Shown here piece by piece: positions 35,751-43,387 of a stretch of 64,000 nt of DNA; the first letter of the stretch is position 1, and each line of letters starts with the position of its first letter. The notes under the pieces are model-generated. The model ran no database searches and was not told the DNA's origin. It saw nothing but the letters and a program-made list of their open reading frames with translations. The stretch is from Microbispora corallina (lineage in GTDB: Bacteria > Actinomycetota > Actinomycetes > Streptosporangiales > Streptosporangiaceae): assembly GCF_016863035.1 (NCBI RefSeq), contig NZ_BOOC01000025.1, positions 50,655-114,654 on the forward strand, read 5' to 3'. A program made the position numbers and the translations under genes.

Positions 35751-36692
35751 ATGTCGCGGCGGAAGACCGAGCGGCTGCTCAATCTGGTGATCTGCCTGCT
35801 CGCGACGCGGCGGCCGCTGAGCGCCGAGCAGATCCGGCAGGCCGTCCCCGGGTACGACCCGGACAACGACGAGGCCTTCCAGCGCATGTTCGAGCGCGAC
35901 AAGAACGAGCTGCGCGAGATCGGCATCCCGATCGAGGTCCACAAGGATCCCTGGGAGGACGACCCCGGCTACCGCATCGTGCGGGAGGCGTACGAGCTGC
36001 CCGAGATCACGCTGGAGCCGGACGAGGCCGCGGTCATCGGCCTGGCCGCCCAGGTGTGGCAGCGGGCGAACCTCGCGGAGGCGGCCGGCGGCGCCCTGCT
36101 GAAGCTGCGCGCCGGAGGCGTGCGCACCGACCAGGTGGAGAGCCCGCTGGAGCTGCGGGTGGACACCCGCGACCCGGCGTTCCCGGCCCTGTGGGAGGCC
36201 GTGCGCGACCGCCGGGCCGTCCGGTTCGACTACCGCTCGGCCGGCAGCGAGTCGGTGCTCACGCGCACCGTGGAGCCGTGGGGGGTGGTGAGCCGCCGCG
36301 GCCGGTGGTACCTGGCCGGCCACGACCGCGACCGCGGCGCCGCCCGGGTCTTCCGGCTCAGCCGCATCACCGGGCCCGTCGCGACGCTGGGCCGCCCCGG
36401 GGCCTTCACGGTCCCCGAGGGCCTGGACCTGCGGGCCATGGTCGGCTACCAGGAGGTCCCCAACGAGCGGACCGCCCTCGTGCGGATCCGCCAGGGCTCC
36501 TGCCTCGGCCTGCGGCACGCGGCCCAGTCCGTACGGCCGGGGACCGACGGGTGGGACGAGGCCGAGGTGACGTTCGCCGACCCGGAACGGCTCGCCGGGT
36601 GGATCGCCAGCCTCGGCCCCGACGCCGTCGTGACGGACCCGCCGGACGCGCGGGAGGCCGTGATCCGCCGACTGAAGGGGGCTCTGCAGTGA
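35751..36692 (+). CDS. pafB: WYL-domain regulator PafB
   Basis: 313 aa. N-terminal winged helix (TERLLNLVICLLATRRPLSAEQIRQAVPGY), central WCX/WYL region (AVRFDYRSAGSESVLTRTVEPWGVVSRRGRWYLAGHD). With PafC it forms the activator of the LexA-independent DNA-damage response. GGAGGGGAGG precedes the ATG. It is separated from pafA by five genes instead of sitting directly downstream. Confidence 0.95.
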   Translation: MSRRKTERLLNLVICLLATRRPLSAEQIRQAVPGYDPDNDEAFQRMFERDKNELREIGIPIEVHKDPWEDDPGYRIVREAYELPEITLEPDEAAVIGLAAQVWQRANLAEAAGGALLKLRAGGVRTDQVESPLELRVDTRDPAFPALWEAVRDRRAVRFDYRSAGSESVLTRTVEPWGVVSRRGRWYLAGHDRDRGAARVFRLSRITGPVATLGRPGAFTVPEGLDLRAMVGYQEVPNERTALVRIRQGSCLGLRHAAQSVRPGTDGWDEAEVTFADPERLAGWIASLGPDAVVTDPPDAREAVIRRLKGALQ

Positions 36693-36726
36693 GCGCGCGA
36701 CCCGACTCCGGGAAGGCGGGGGGACG

Positions 36727-37680
36727 ATGAGCTCCGACCGGCTGCCGCGCCTGCTGGCGCTCGTGCCGTACCTGATGTCGCATCCGGGCGCGCAGGTGCC
36801 GGAGGTGGCCCGCCTGTTCGGCCTGTCGGAGAAGCAGCTGATCGACGATCTCCAGCTGGTGTGGATGTGCGGCCTGCCCGGTCACACGCCGGGCGACCTG
36901 ATCGACGTCTCCTGGGACGGCGGCGAGATCCTCATCGACAACGCCGACGCGATCGCCCGGCCCCTCAAGCTCGGCGTCGACGAGGCGAGCGCGCTGCTGG
37001 TGGCGCTGCGCATGCTGGGCGAGCTCCCGGAGTTCCAGGACCGCGACGTGCTGGGCCGGGTCATCGCCAAGCTGGAGCAGGCGGCCGGCGAGGGCGCGGC
37101 GACCGTCAGCAGCCAGGTCCAGGTCGAGATCGGCGCGGCGCCCGACGCCCACGCCGTCATCACCGAGGCCGCGCGCCAGGGCAGGCGGCTGTCGCTGCGC
37201 TACTACGTCCCGGGGCGGGACGAGATCACCCCGCGCGAGGTCGACCCGCTCCGCGTGGTCCTGGTCGACGGGCACCACTACCTGGAGGGGTGGTGCTACC
37301 GGGCCGAGGCGATGCGGATGTTCCGGATCGACCGGATCATGGAGGTCGAGGTCCTCGACGTCCCGGCCGACCCGCCGGCCGAGGCCGAGCCGATGGACGT
37401 CACGCAGGGCGTGTTCCGGCCGTCCGAGAGCGACGAACTGGTGGAGCTGGAGCTGACCCCGGCCGGGCGGTGGGTGGCCGAGTACTACCCGTGCGAGGAG
37501 GTCACCGAGCTGGGGGAGGGCCGGCTGCGGGTGGCGCTGCGCGCCCGCGACCAGTCGTGGGTGGTCCGGCTCGCGCTGCGCCTCGGCGACGGCGGGCGGG
37601 TGCTGTCCCCGGCCTCGCTGGGCGAGCGGGTCGCGGAGACGGCGACGGCGGCGCTGGCCAACTACGAATCCGCCTGCTGA
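36727..37680 (+). CDS. pafC: WYL-domain regulator PafC
   Basis: 317 aa. N-terminal DNA-binding winged helix (LLALVPYLMSHPGAQVPEVARLFGLSEKQLIDDL) and WYL domain (LRYYVPGRDEITPREVDPLRVVLVDGHHYLEGWCYRAEAMRMFRIDRI). Partner of PafB; 34 nt downstream of pafB, same operon. Confidence 0.95.
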   Translation: MSSDRLPRLLALVPYLMSHPGAQVPEVARLFGLSEKQLIDDLQLVWMCGLPGHTPGDLIDVSWDGGEILIDNADAIARPLKLGVDEASALLVALRMLGELPEFQDRDVLGRVIAKLEQAAGEGAATVSSQVQVEIGAAPDAHAVITEAARQGRRLSLRYYVPGRDEITPREVDPLRVVLVDGHHYLEGWCYRAEAMRMFRIDRIMEVEVLDVPADPPAEAEPMDVTQGVFRPSESDELVELELTPAGRWVAEYYPCEEVTELGEGRLRVALRARDQSWVVRLALRLGDGGRVLSPASLGERVAETATAALANYESAC

Positions 37681-37705
37681 CCGCGCGACGGCCCGCGACG
37701 GCGGC

Positions 37706-37711
37706 TAGCAT
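37706..37711 (+). promoter_or_regulatory. -10 box, leaderless small membrane protein
   Basis: TAGCAT, 7 nt before the ATG at 37719. Confidence 0.45.
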
Positions 37712-37718
37712 GGCCGCC

Positions 37719-37907
37719 ATGACGTGGATCTTCGCGGCCGTCGGCCTGGCCGTGGCGGGGCTCGCCGTCCTGGCCGTGCCGGCGGTGCGGGTGTTCGCCG
37801 CGGCCCGCGGTCTCGGCGCCGAGCTGGACAGGGCGAGGCGACGTCTCGGGCCACCGGAGGATGAATTTCCGGCGGCCGGCAGCACGCTCCGGGCCGAGCG
37901 CGGGTGA
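37719..37907 (+). CDS. Small single-pass membrane protein
   Basis: 62 aa. One N-terminal transmembrane helix (MTWIFAAVGLAVAGLAVLAV) then a charged cytoplasmic tail (ARGLGAELDRARRRLGPP). An alternative start three codons upstream (37710) would overlap the -10 box. It sits between pafC and tatA, where other actinobacteria carry a similar small protein; function unknown. Confidence 0.65.
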   Translation: MTWIFAAVGLAVAGLAVLAVPAVRVFAAARGLGAELDRARRRLGPPEDEFPAAGSTLRAERG

Positions 37908-37927
37908 AGACCGGCCTGTGGTGCGCG

Positions 37928-37933
37928 TACGAT
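37928..37933 (+). promoter_or_regulatory. -10 box of tatA
   Basis: TACGAT in a region without other genes, 38 nt before tatA. AAGGAAG serves as ribosome-binding site. Confidence 0.4.
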
Positions 37934-37970
37934 CGGTGATGGTACCTCCCTGCGTGTGAAGGAAGCGGTC

Positions 37971-38303
37971 ATGTCCCAACTCGGTGTGCCGGAACTGCTC
38001 ATCATCGGAGTCGTCCTGATCCTGCTGTTCGGCGCCAAGAGGCTGCCGGACACCGCGAAGTCGCTCGGGCAGTCGCTGCGGCTGTTCAAGAAGGAGACCT
38101 CCAAGCTGCGCGAGGAGGACGACGCCGCGACCGTGGTGAAGGCGGAGGCGGCGCCCCCGCAGCAGATCGCCCCGGCGACGCCGTCCATCGAGGACCGGCT
38201 GCGGGTCCTGGAGGAGGAGAACCGCCGTCTGCGCGCCGCCTCCGAGCCCACCGTGAACGGTGTGCCCCTGTCCCAGACGCAGAACGACCAGCGGTCGAGC
38301 TGA
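37971..38303 (+). CDS. tatA: Sec-independent protein translocase subunit TatA
   Basis: 110 aa. One transmembrane helix (ELLIIGVVLILLFGAKRLPDT) with the FG hinge and amphipathic helix (LGQSLRLFKKE), then a charged tail with a short coiled coil (RLRVLEEENRRLRA). Forms the pore component of the twin-arginine pathway. ATG at 37971 fits AAGGAAG upstream. tatC follows. Confidence 0.94.
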   Translation: MSQLGVPELLIIGVVLILLFGAKRLPDTAKSLGQSLRLFKKETSKLREEDDAATVVKAEAAPPQQIAPATPSIEDRLRVLEEENRRLRAASEPTVNGVPLSQTQNDQRSS

Positions 38304-38349
38304 TCCGTCCGGGCGTCCTGATGGCCCCTTTACCGAGCAGGATCAACAG

Positions 38350-39216
38350 ATGGCGCTGCTGAAGCGGTCCAGCCCGGAGCCGACGTTCGACGACGGGCGC
38401 ATGACGCTCATGGAGCATCTCCGTGAGCTGCGCAACCGCATCGTCAAGATGCTCCTGGCGGCCGTGGTCGGCACCGGCATCGGGTTCGCGTTCTTCGGCC
38501 CGATCTGGACCTTCATGACGGCCCCGTTCTGCCGGCTGCCCGAGGCGTACAAGATCACGAACGGGCAGAGCTGCACGCTGGTCGTCCACGGCGTGCTCGA
38601 CGGCTTCATGATCAACCTCAAGGTCGCCGTGATCTTCGGCGTGGTGGTGACCGCGCCCCTGTGGCTGTACCAGATCTGGGCGTTCGTCACCCCGGGGCTC
38701 TACCAGAACGAGCGGCGCTACACGATCGCGTTCCTCGGCCTGGCGATCCCGCTGTTCGGCGCCGGCGCCGCCCTCGCGTACCTCACGATGGACCGCGGTC
38801 TGTCGCTGCTGCTGGGGTTCGTCCCCGGCAACGCGCTGGCGCTGATCGACGTCGACGACTACCTCACGTTCCTGATCCTCATGCTCGTCATCTTCGGCAT
38901 CTCGTTCCTGATGCCGTTGCTGATGGTGTTCCTCAACGTGATCGGCGTGCTGAAGTACCGGACGGTCGCCAAGCACCAGCGCATGATCGTCTTCCTGCTG
39001 TTCGTGTTCGCCGCGGTGGCCACGCCGAGCCAGGACCCGTTCACCATGCTGGCGCTCGCGTTGCCCATGGTCGTCCTCTTCTTCGTGGCCGAGGTCTTCA
39101 TGCACGTCCACGACAAGAGGCGGGACGCGGCGGACGAGGCCAGGGCGCGGGCGATCGAGGAGGAGCTCGACGGGCCGGAGGAGTCCTCGCTGGACTCGCT
39201 CGACACCAGGGACTGA
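38350..39216 (+). CDS. tatC: Sec-independent protein translocase subunit TatC
   Basis: 288 aa with six transmembrane helices. N-terminal signature MTLMEHLRELRNRIVK binds twin-arginine signal peptides with the conserved Glu. FVTPGLYQNERRY is the family loop. The charged C-terminal tail (DKRRDAADEARARAIEEEL) is common in actinobacteria. In mycobacteria tatC is followed by helY; here about 9.5 kb of other genes intervenes. Confidence 0.95.
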   Translation: MALLKRSSPEPTFDDGRMTLMEHLRELRNRIVKMLLAAVVGTGIGFAFFGPIWTFMTAPFCRLPEAYKITNGQSCTLVVHGVLDGFMINLKVAVIFGVVVTAPLWLYQIWAFVTPGLYQNERRYTIAFLGLAIPLFGAGAALAYLTMDRGLSLLLGFVPGNALALIDVDDYLTFLILMLVIFGISFLMPLLMVFLNVIGVLKYRTVAKHQRMIVFLLFVFAAVATPSQDPFTMLALALPMVVLFFVAEVFMHVHDKRRDAADEARARAIEEELDGPEESSLDSLDTRD

Positions 39217-39235
39217 GCGGGCGTCACCCCTCAGG

Positions 39236-39266
39236 AAACCGCCGGCGGCGCCGCCTCCGGCGGTTT
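39236..39266 (+). terminator. Rho-independent-type terminator after tatC
   Basis: AAACCGCCGG (39236-39245) pairs with CCGGCGGTTT (39257-39266), followed by a T-rich tail (TCTCGTCTT). Confidence 0.85.
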
Positions 39267-39280
39267 TCTCGTCTTCAATA

Positions 39281-39299
39281 ACCTACTAAACAAGTAGGT
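39281..39299 (+). promoter_or_regulatory. Palindromic operator before the leader peptide
   Basis: ACCTACT and AGTAGGT, perfect 7-bp arms around AAACA, immediately followed by TTGACG (39301-39306). Candidate operator and promoter of the ABC operon; the regulator is unknown. Confidence 0.6.
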
Positions 39300-39336
39300 C
39301 TTGACGGGAAAGCCGGATCTCTGCTGGAGTGGAGGC

Positions 39337-39414
39337 ATGCAGGCCGGAGTGCGACTCGTGACGCGCGGCCACATCGACTTCGGTCGCGTGTGGTCCGCCG
39401 CCTGTCGCCCGTGA
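39337..39414 (+). CDS. Cis-acting leader peptide with C-terminal cysteine
   Basis: 25 aa, ending RLVTRGHIDFGRVWSAACRP. The RLVTRxHIDxxRV core followed by Ser/Ala/Cys is the pattern of the actinobacterial leader peptides found before sulfur and cysteine metabolism operons. GGAG (39326-39329) is 7 nt before the ATG. The single Cys codon close to the stop would let ribosome stalling report cysteine supply. The downstream RNA can form alternative hairpins. Confidence 0.75.
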   Translation: MQAGVRLVTRGHIDFGRVWSAACRP

Positions 39415-39435
39415 CGCCCTGATCCTCCTTCTCCC

Positions 39436-39477
39436 GCGCCCCGCAGGGCGCATCTCCCCCCGGGCGCCGCCGCGCCC
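39436..39477 (+). promoter_or_regulatory. Mutually exclusive RNA hairpins (attenuator-like)
   Basis: Four 6-nt segments: GCGCCC (39436-39441), GGGCGC (39446-39451), GGGCGC (39462-39467) and GCGCCC (39472-39477). Segments 1:2 and 3:4 form hairpins with 4-nt loops, or 2:4 and 1:3 can pair instead. They lie 21 nt after the leader-peptide stop. AGGAAGGG, the next ribosome-binding site, follows directly. Confidence 0.6.
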
Positions 39478-39494
39478 TCAGGAAGGGCTGACGC

Positions 39495-39551
39495 ATGCCT
39501 GTCGACGTTGTCCCCACGCCTCCGCGCAGCCGCAGGACGGGACGCCCATGA
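39495..39551 (+). CDS. 18-codon ORF coupled to the ABC permease
   Basis: Encodes MPVDVVPTPPRSRRTGRP and ends at the permease start (ATGA overlap). AGGAAGGG (39480-39487) is 7 nt upstream, a better site than the permease itself has. It probably delivers ribosomes to the permease by coupling. Whether the peptide matters is unknown. Confidence 0.45.
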   Translation: MPVDVVPTPPRSRRTGRP

Positions 39552-40543
39552 CCGCCCCCTCCGTCCCCGAGACCGTGACCCTGGCCGGGGGCGCCGCCGC
39601 GCCCCTCGGCGCCGCGGACGCCGGGTCGCTGCGGGTGATCCGCGCCCGCCACCCGTGGCGCTGGGCCGCCGCCGGCGTGGTCCTCGTGCTGCTCGCCATG
39701 GCCCTGAACGCGCTGGTCACCAACCCGGCGTGGGACTGGCCCACCGTCGGGCGGTACCTGTTCGCGCCGTCCGTGCTGCGGGCGGTCGTCCTCACCGTCC
39801 AGCTGACCGCGCTCGGCATCGTGCTGGGCTTCCTGCTGGGGACGGTGCTCGCGCTGATGCGGATGTCCCGCAACCCCCTGCTGGCCTCGGTCGCCTGGGG
39901 ATACGTGTGGCTGTTCCGGTCGGTGCCGCTCATCCTGCAGCTGCTGTTCTGGTACAACCTCGCGATCCTCTACCGCAGGATCTCGTTCGGTATCCCGTTC
40001 GGGCCCGGCTTCTTCGACGTCGGCACGATGGACCTGATCGGCCCGGTCACCGCGGCCGCGCTCGGCCTGGCCCTCCACCAGGCCGCGTACGCCGCCGAGA
40101 TCGTGCGGGCGGGCTTCCTGTCGGTCGGCCACGGCCAGCTGGAGGCCGCGGCGGCGCTCGGGATCCCGCGGGCCCGGCAGATCCTCCGGATCCAGCTGCC
40201 GCAGGCCATGCGCACGATCGTCCCCACGGCCGGCAACGAGATCATCGGCCTGGTCAAGGGCACCTCGGTCGTGTACATCATGGCGCTGCCCGAGTTGTTC
40301 TACCAGGTCCAGGTGATCTACAACCGCAACGGCCGGGTGATCGCGCTGCTGCTCGTGGCCGCCATCTGGTACCTGGCGCTCACGACCGTCATGTCGGTCG
40401 CGCAGTACTACGTGGAGCGCCGGTTCAGCCGCGGGTCGGCCCGGGCGCTGCCGCCCACGCCCCTCCAGCGGGCGCGCCGTCTCCTCGCCGTACGGCGGCA
40501 GGCCCGGGCGCGGGCGCTCGCGGACGCCGGGACGGCGTCGTGA
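39548..40543 (+). CDS. Polar amino acid ABC transporter permease
   Basis: 331 aa. HisM/GlnP-type permease: about five to six helices and the EAA loop (QLEAAAALGIPRARQILRIQLPQAMRTIVP). Start overlaps an 18-codon ORF. Given the leader peptide, cystine, cysteine or another sulfur amino acid is a good guess for the substrate; that is inference. Confidence 0.9.
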   Translation: MTAPSVPETVTLAGGAAAPLGAADAGSLRVIRARHPWRWAAAGVVLVLLAMALNALVTNPAWDWPTVGRYLFAPSVLRAVVLTVQLTALGIVLGFLLGTVLALMRMSRNPLLASVAWGYVWLFRSVPLILQLLFWYNLAILYRRISFGIPFGPGFFDVGTMDLIGPVTAAALGLALHQAAYAAEIVRAGFLSVGHGQLEAAAALGIPRARQILRIQLPQAMRTIVPTAGNEIIGLVKGTSVVYIMALPELFYQVQVIYNRNGRVIALLLVAAIWYLALTTVMSVAQYYVERRFSRGSARALPPTPLQRARRLLAVRRQARARALADAGTAS

Positions 40544-41304
40544 GCACGCCCATGGTGGACGTGCGCGGCGTCCACAAGAGCTACGGGCCGCTCGAGGTCC
40601 TCCGGGGCGTCGACCTGCGGGTGGGGGCCGGCGAGGTGACCGTCGTGCTGGGGCCGTCCGGCTCCGGAAAGTCCACCCTCCTGCGCGCGGTGAACCACCT
40701 GGAGAAGATCGACCGCGGGTTCGTCGCCATCGACGGCGAGCTGATCGGCTACCGGCGGTCCGGCGACCGGCTGCACGAGCTGAAGGAGCGCGAGATCCTC
40801 CGCCAGCGCAGCCGCATCGGCTTCGTCTTCCAGAGCTTCAACCTCTTCCCGCACCTGACCGTCCGGCAGAACGTCGCCGAGGCGCCGCTGTCGGCGCAGC
40901 GCCGGCCCCGCGAGGAGGTGGAGGAGCTGACCGCGGAGCTGCTCGACCGGGTCGGCCTCCGGGACAAGGCGGACGCCTATCCCCGGCAGCTGTCCGGCGG
41001 CCAGCAGCAGCGCGTCGCCATCGCCCGCGCGCTCGCCCTGCGGCCCAAGGTCATCCTGTTCGACGAGCCCACCTCCGCGCTCGACCCCGAGCTGGTCGGC
41101 GAGGTGCTGGAGGTCATGCGGGACCTCGCCCGCAGCGGCACCACGATGATCGTCGTCACCCACGAGATCGGCTTCGCCCGCGAGGTGGCCGACACCGTGG
41201 TGTTCCTGGACGAGGGCCTGATCGTCGAGCAGGGACCACCCGCCCAGGTGCTCGACGCCCCCCGTCACGAGCGCACCCGCGCCTTCCTCGGCAAGGTGCT
41301 CTGA
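40540..41304 (+). CDS. Polar amino acid ABC transporter ATP-binding protein
   Basis: 254 aa. Walker A GPSGSGKST, signature LSGGQQQRV, Walker B VILFDEPTSALDPE, H-loop VTHEIGFA, as in GlnQ/TcyN-type ATPases. The GTG start overlaps the permease stop (GTGA). Confidence 0.92.
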   Translation: MSTPMVDVRGVHKSYGPLEVLRGVDLRVGAGEVTVVLGPSGSGKSTLLRAVNHLEKIDRGFVAIDGELIGYRRSGDRLHELKEREILRQRSRIGFVFQSFNLFPHLTVRQNVAEAPLSAQRRPREEVEELTAELLDRVGLRDKADAYPRQLSGGQQQRVAIARALALRPKVILFDEPTSALDPELVGEVLEVMRDLARSGTTMIVVTHEIGFAREVADTVVFLDEGLIVEQGPPAQVLDAPRHERTRAFLGKVL

Positions 41305-41338
41305 CCCCGTGCAGTCCCACTCCCGGAAGAGGTCCGTC

Positions 41339-42340
41339 ATGCCGTCCGCCCCCCGTCTCGCCGCCCTGACCGCGTCGGCGCTACTCCTTCTCGCCGCCTG
41401 CGGCACGGCCGCGGGCGACCCCGGCGAGGCCGCGGACGCGGCCGTCCCGGCCGCCGGTTCGGCCGGGCCGGGCGCGCCCCGGGCCGTCCCCTCGATCAAC
41501 ACCGGTCCCGACCAGCACCGGGTGCGGGCCGCCAAGGTGGACGCCATCGCGGCCCGGGTGCCGCCGGCCGTCAGCGCCAAGGGCGAGCTCGTCGTCGGGA
41601 CCTCGACCTTCGAGCCGCCGCTGTCGTTCGTGGCGGACGACGACCTCACCCCCATCGGCGTCGAGGAGGACCTCGCCTCGCTGGTCGCCGACGTCCTCGG
41701 ACTGAGGCTGCGCCTGGACCCCACGTCGTGGGAGAACCTCTTCCTGGCCGTGAAGTCCGGCAAGGACGACGTGGGCTTCTCCAACATCACGGTGACCGAG
41801 GAGCGCAAGGACATCTACGACTTCGCCACCTACCGGCTGGACGAGCTGGCCTGGGAGGTGCCGAAGGACAGCGCCGTCACCGCGATCGCCAAGCCGGCCG
41901 ACATCGCCGGGCTGACCGTCTCCGTCGGCTCCGGCACCAACCAGGAGAAGATCCTCCTCGACTGGGACAGGCAGAACCGGGCGGCCGGGCTGAAGCCGGT
42001 GCGGATCCAGTACTACAAGAAGGCGGCCGACACCTATCTCGCGCTGAAGTCGGGGCGGGTCGACGCCTTCTTCGGCCCCAACCCCACCGCCGCCTACCAC
42101 TCGGCGGTCAGCGGCGACACCAGGATCGTCGGCACCTACTCCGGCGCCGGGCCGGCCCTGCAGGGGCTGATCGCGGCCATGACGCAGAAGGGCAACGGCC
42201 TGGCCACGCCGATCAGCGAGGCCGTCAACGAGCTGATCAAGAACGGCAGGTACGCCGAGGTGCTCGCCCGCTGGGGTCTGTCCGCCGAGGCGGTCCCCGA
42301 GTCGCTGGTGAACCCGCCCGGCCTTCCGCGCGACCAGTGA
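41339..42340 (+). CDS. Amino-acid-binding lipoprotein of ABC transporter
   Basis: 333 aa. Signal peptide with lipobox LLLAAC, then a family-3 solute-binding domain (ELVVGTSTFEPPLSFVADDD, GVEEDLASLVADVLG, DVGFSNITVTEERKDIYDF). The ATG at 41339 is used because AAGAGG precedes it; an upstream start would bury the signal peptide. Third gene of the ABC operon. Confidence 0.9.
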   Translation: MPSAPRLAALTASALLLLAACGTAAGDPGEAADAAVPAAGSAGPGAPRAVPSINTGPDQHRVRAAKVDAIAARVPPAVSAKGELVVGTSTFEPPLSFVADDDLTPIGVEEDLASLVADVLGLRLRLDPTSWENLFLAVKSGKDDVGFSNITVTEERKDIYDFATYRLDELAWEVPKDSAVTAIAKPADIAGLTVSVGSGTNQEKILLDWDRQNRAAGLKPVRIQYYKKAADTYLALKSGRVDAFFGPNPTAAYHSAVSGDTRIVGTYSGAGPALQGLIAAMTQKGNGLATPISEAVNELIKNGRYAEVLARWGLSAEAVPESLVNPPGLPRDQ

Positions 42341-42463
42341 CCCCCGGAGAGACGGACCTCGCGGCGATCGGGCCACTCCCTCCGGAGCAGGCACCTGACC
42401 GCGGTCGGCAGGCCCCTCGCAGGTTGGGGGCCGCGGACTCTGGCGCTGTCCGATCGGTGCCGC

Positions 42464-42469
42464 TATGTT
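42464..42469 (+). promoter_or_regulatory. -10 box of the diacylglycerol kinase gene
   Basis: TATGTT, 6 nt before the GTG at 42476; leaderless. Confidence 0.5.
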
Positions 42470-42475
42470 CCGGAT

Positions 42476-43360
42476 GTGTCTGGTGAGCTCGTCGTCCTGG
42501 TGAACCCCGCCGCCCGCGGCGGCCGTACCCTCCGCCACCTCGACCCGGTCCTGCGGCGGCTGCGCGGGGGCGGGCGCCCCGTCTCCGTGATCGTCGGCAC
42601 GTCGGCGGACGACGCCCTGGCCCGGGCGCGCGAGGCCGTGGCGGCCGGCCCGGACGCGCTGGTCGCGTTCGGCGGGGACGGGCTCGTGCACCTGGCCGTC
42701 CAGGCGGTCGCCGGGACGCCGGTGCCGCTCGGCATCGTGCCCGCGGGCACCGGCAACGACATCGCCGACGCGCTCGGCATCCCCCGCAGGGACGTCCTGG
42801 CGGCCGCCTCGATCGTCGCGGACGGCCGGGTCCGGGTGGTGGACGCCGCGCGCGTCGGGCCGTCCGAGTGGTTCGCGGGGGTGCTGGCCTGCGGGTTCGA
42901 CTCCCGTGTCAACGAGCGGGCCAACGCCATGACGTGGCCGCCGGGGATGGCCAGGTACCTGCTGGCTTTGGTGGAGGAGCTCCGCTCGTTCACGCCGATC
43001 CCGTTCCGGATCACCCTGGACGAGGGGGAGGTGGTCGAGCGGGAGGCCATGCTGGTCGCGGTGGCCAACACCCGCTCCTACGGCGCAGGCATGCGGGTCT
43101 GCCCCGACGCCAGCCCGGACGACGGCCTGCTCGACGTGCTGGTGCTGGGCGCGGTGCCGAAGGCCGACTTCCTGCGCACCTTCCCCCGCGTCTACCGCGG
43201 CAGCCACGTCACGCATCCCGCCGTGTCCGTGCGGCGGGCCAGCACCGTGACGCTGGAGGCCCCTGACGTCGTCGCGTACGCGGACGGGGAGCGGATCGGC
43301 CAGGCACCCGTCACGTGCGCGGTCGAGCCGGGCGCGCTGCGCGTGATCGTGCCGCGCTGA
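42476..43360 (+). CDS. Diacylglycerol/lipid kinase family protein
   Basis: 294 aa DagK-type lipid kinase. NPAARGG near the N-terminus, the nucleotide motif AFGGDGLVH and the second motif IVPAGTGNDIADALG are complete; a C-terminal beta-sandwich follows. It phosphorylates diacylglycerol or a related membrane lipid. In many actinobacteria this gene lies between tatC and the helicase, so it is probably a remnant of the ancestral order with foreign segments on both sides. Confidence 0.92.
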   Translation: MSGELVVLVNPAARGGRTLRHLDPVLRRLRGGGRPVSVIVGTSADDALARAREAVAAGPDALVAFGGDGLVHLAVQAVAGTPVPLGIVPAGTGNDIADALGIPRRDVLAAASIVADGRVRVVDAARVGPSEWFAGVLACGFDSRVNERANAMTWPPGMARYLLALVEELRSFTPIPFRITLDEGEVVEREAMLVAVANTRSYGAGMRVCPDASPDDGLLDVLVLGAVPKADFLRTFPRVYRGSHVTHPAVSVRRASTVTLEAPDVVAYADGERIGQAPVTCAVEPGALRVIVPR

Positions 43361-43387
43361 CACCTATCCCGCGAGGCGCCGGCCCGA

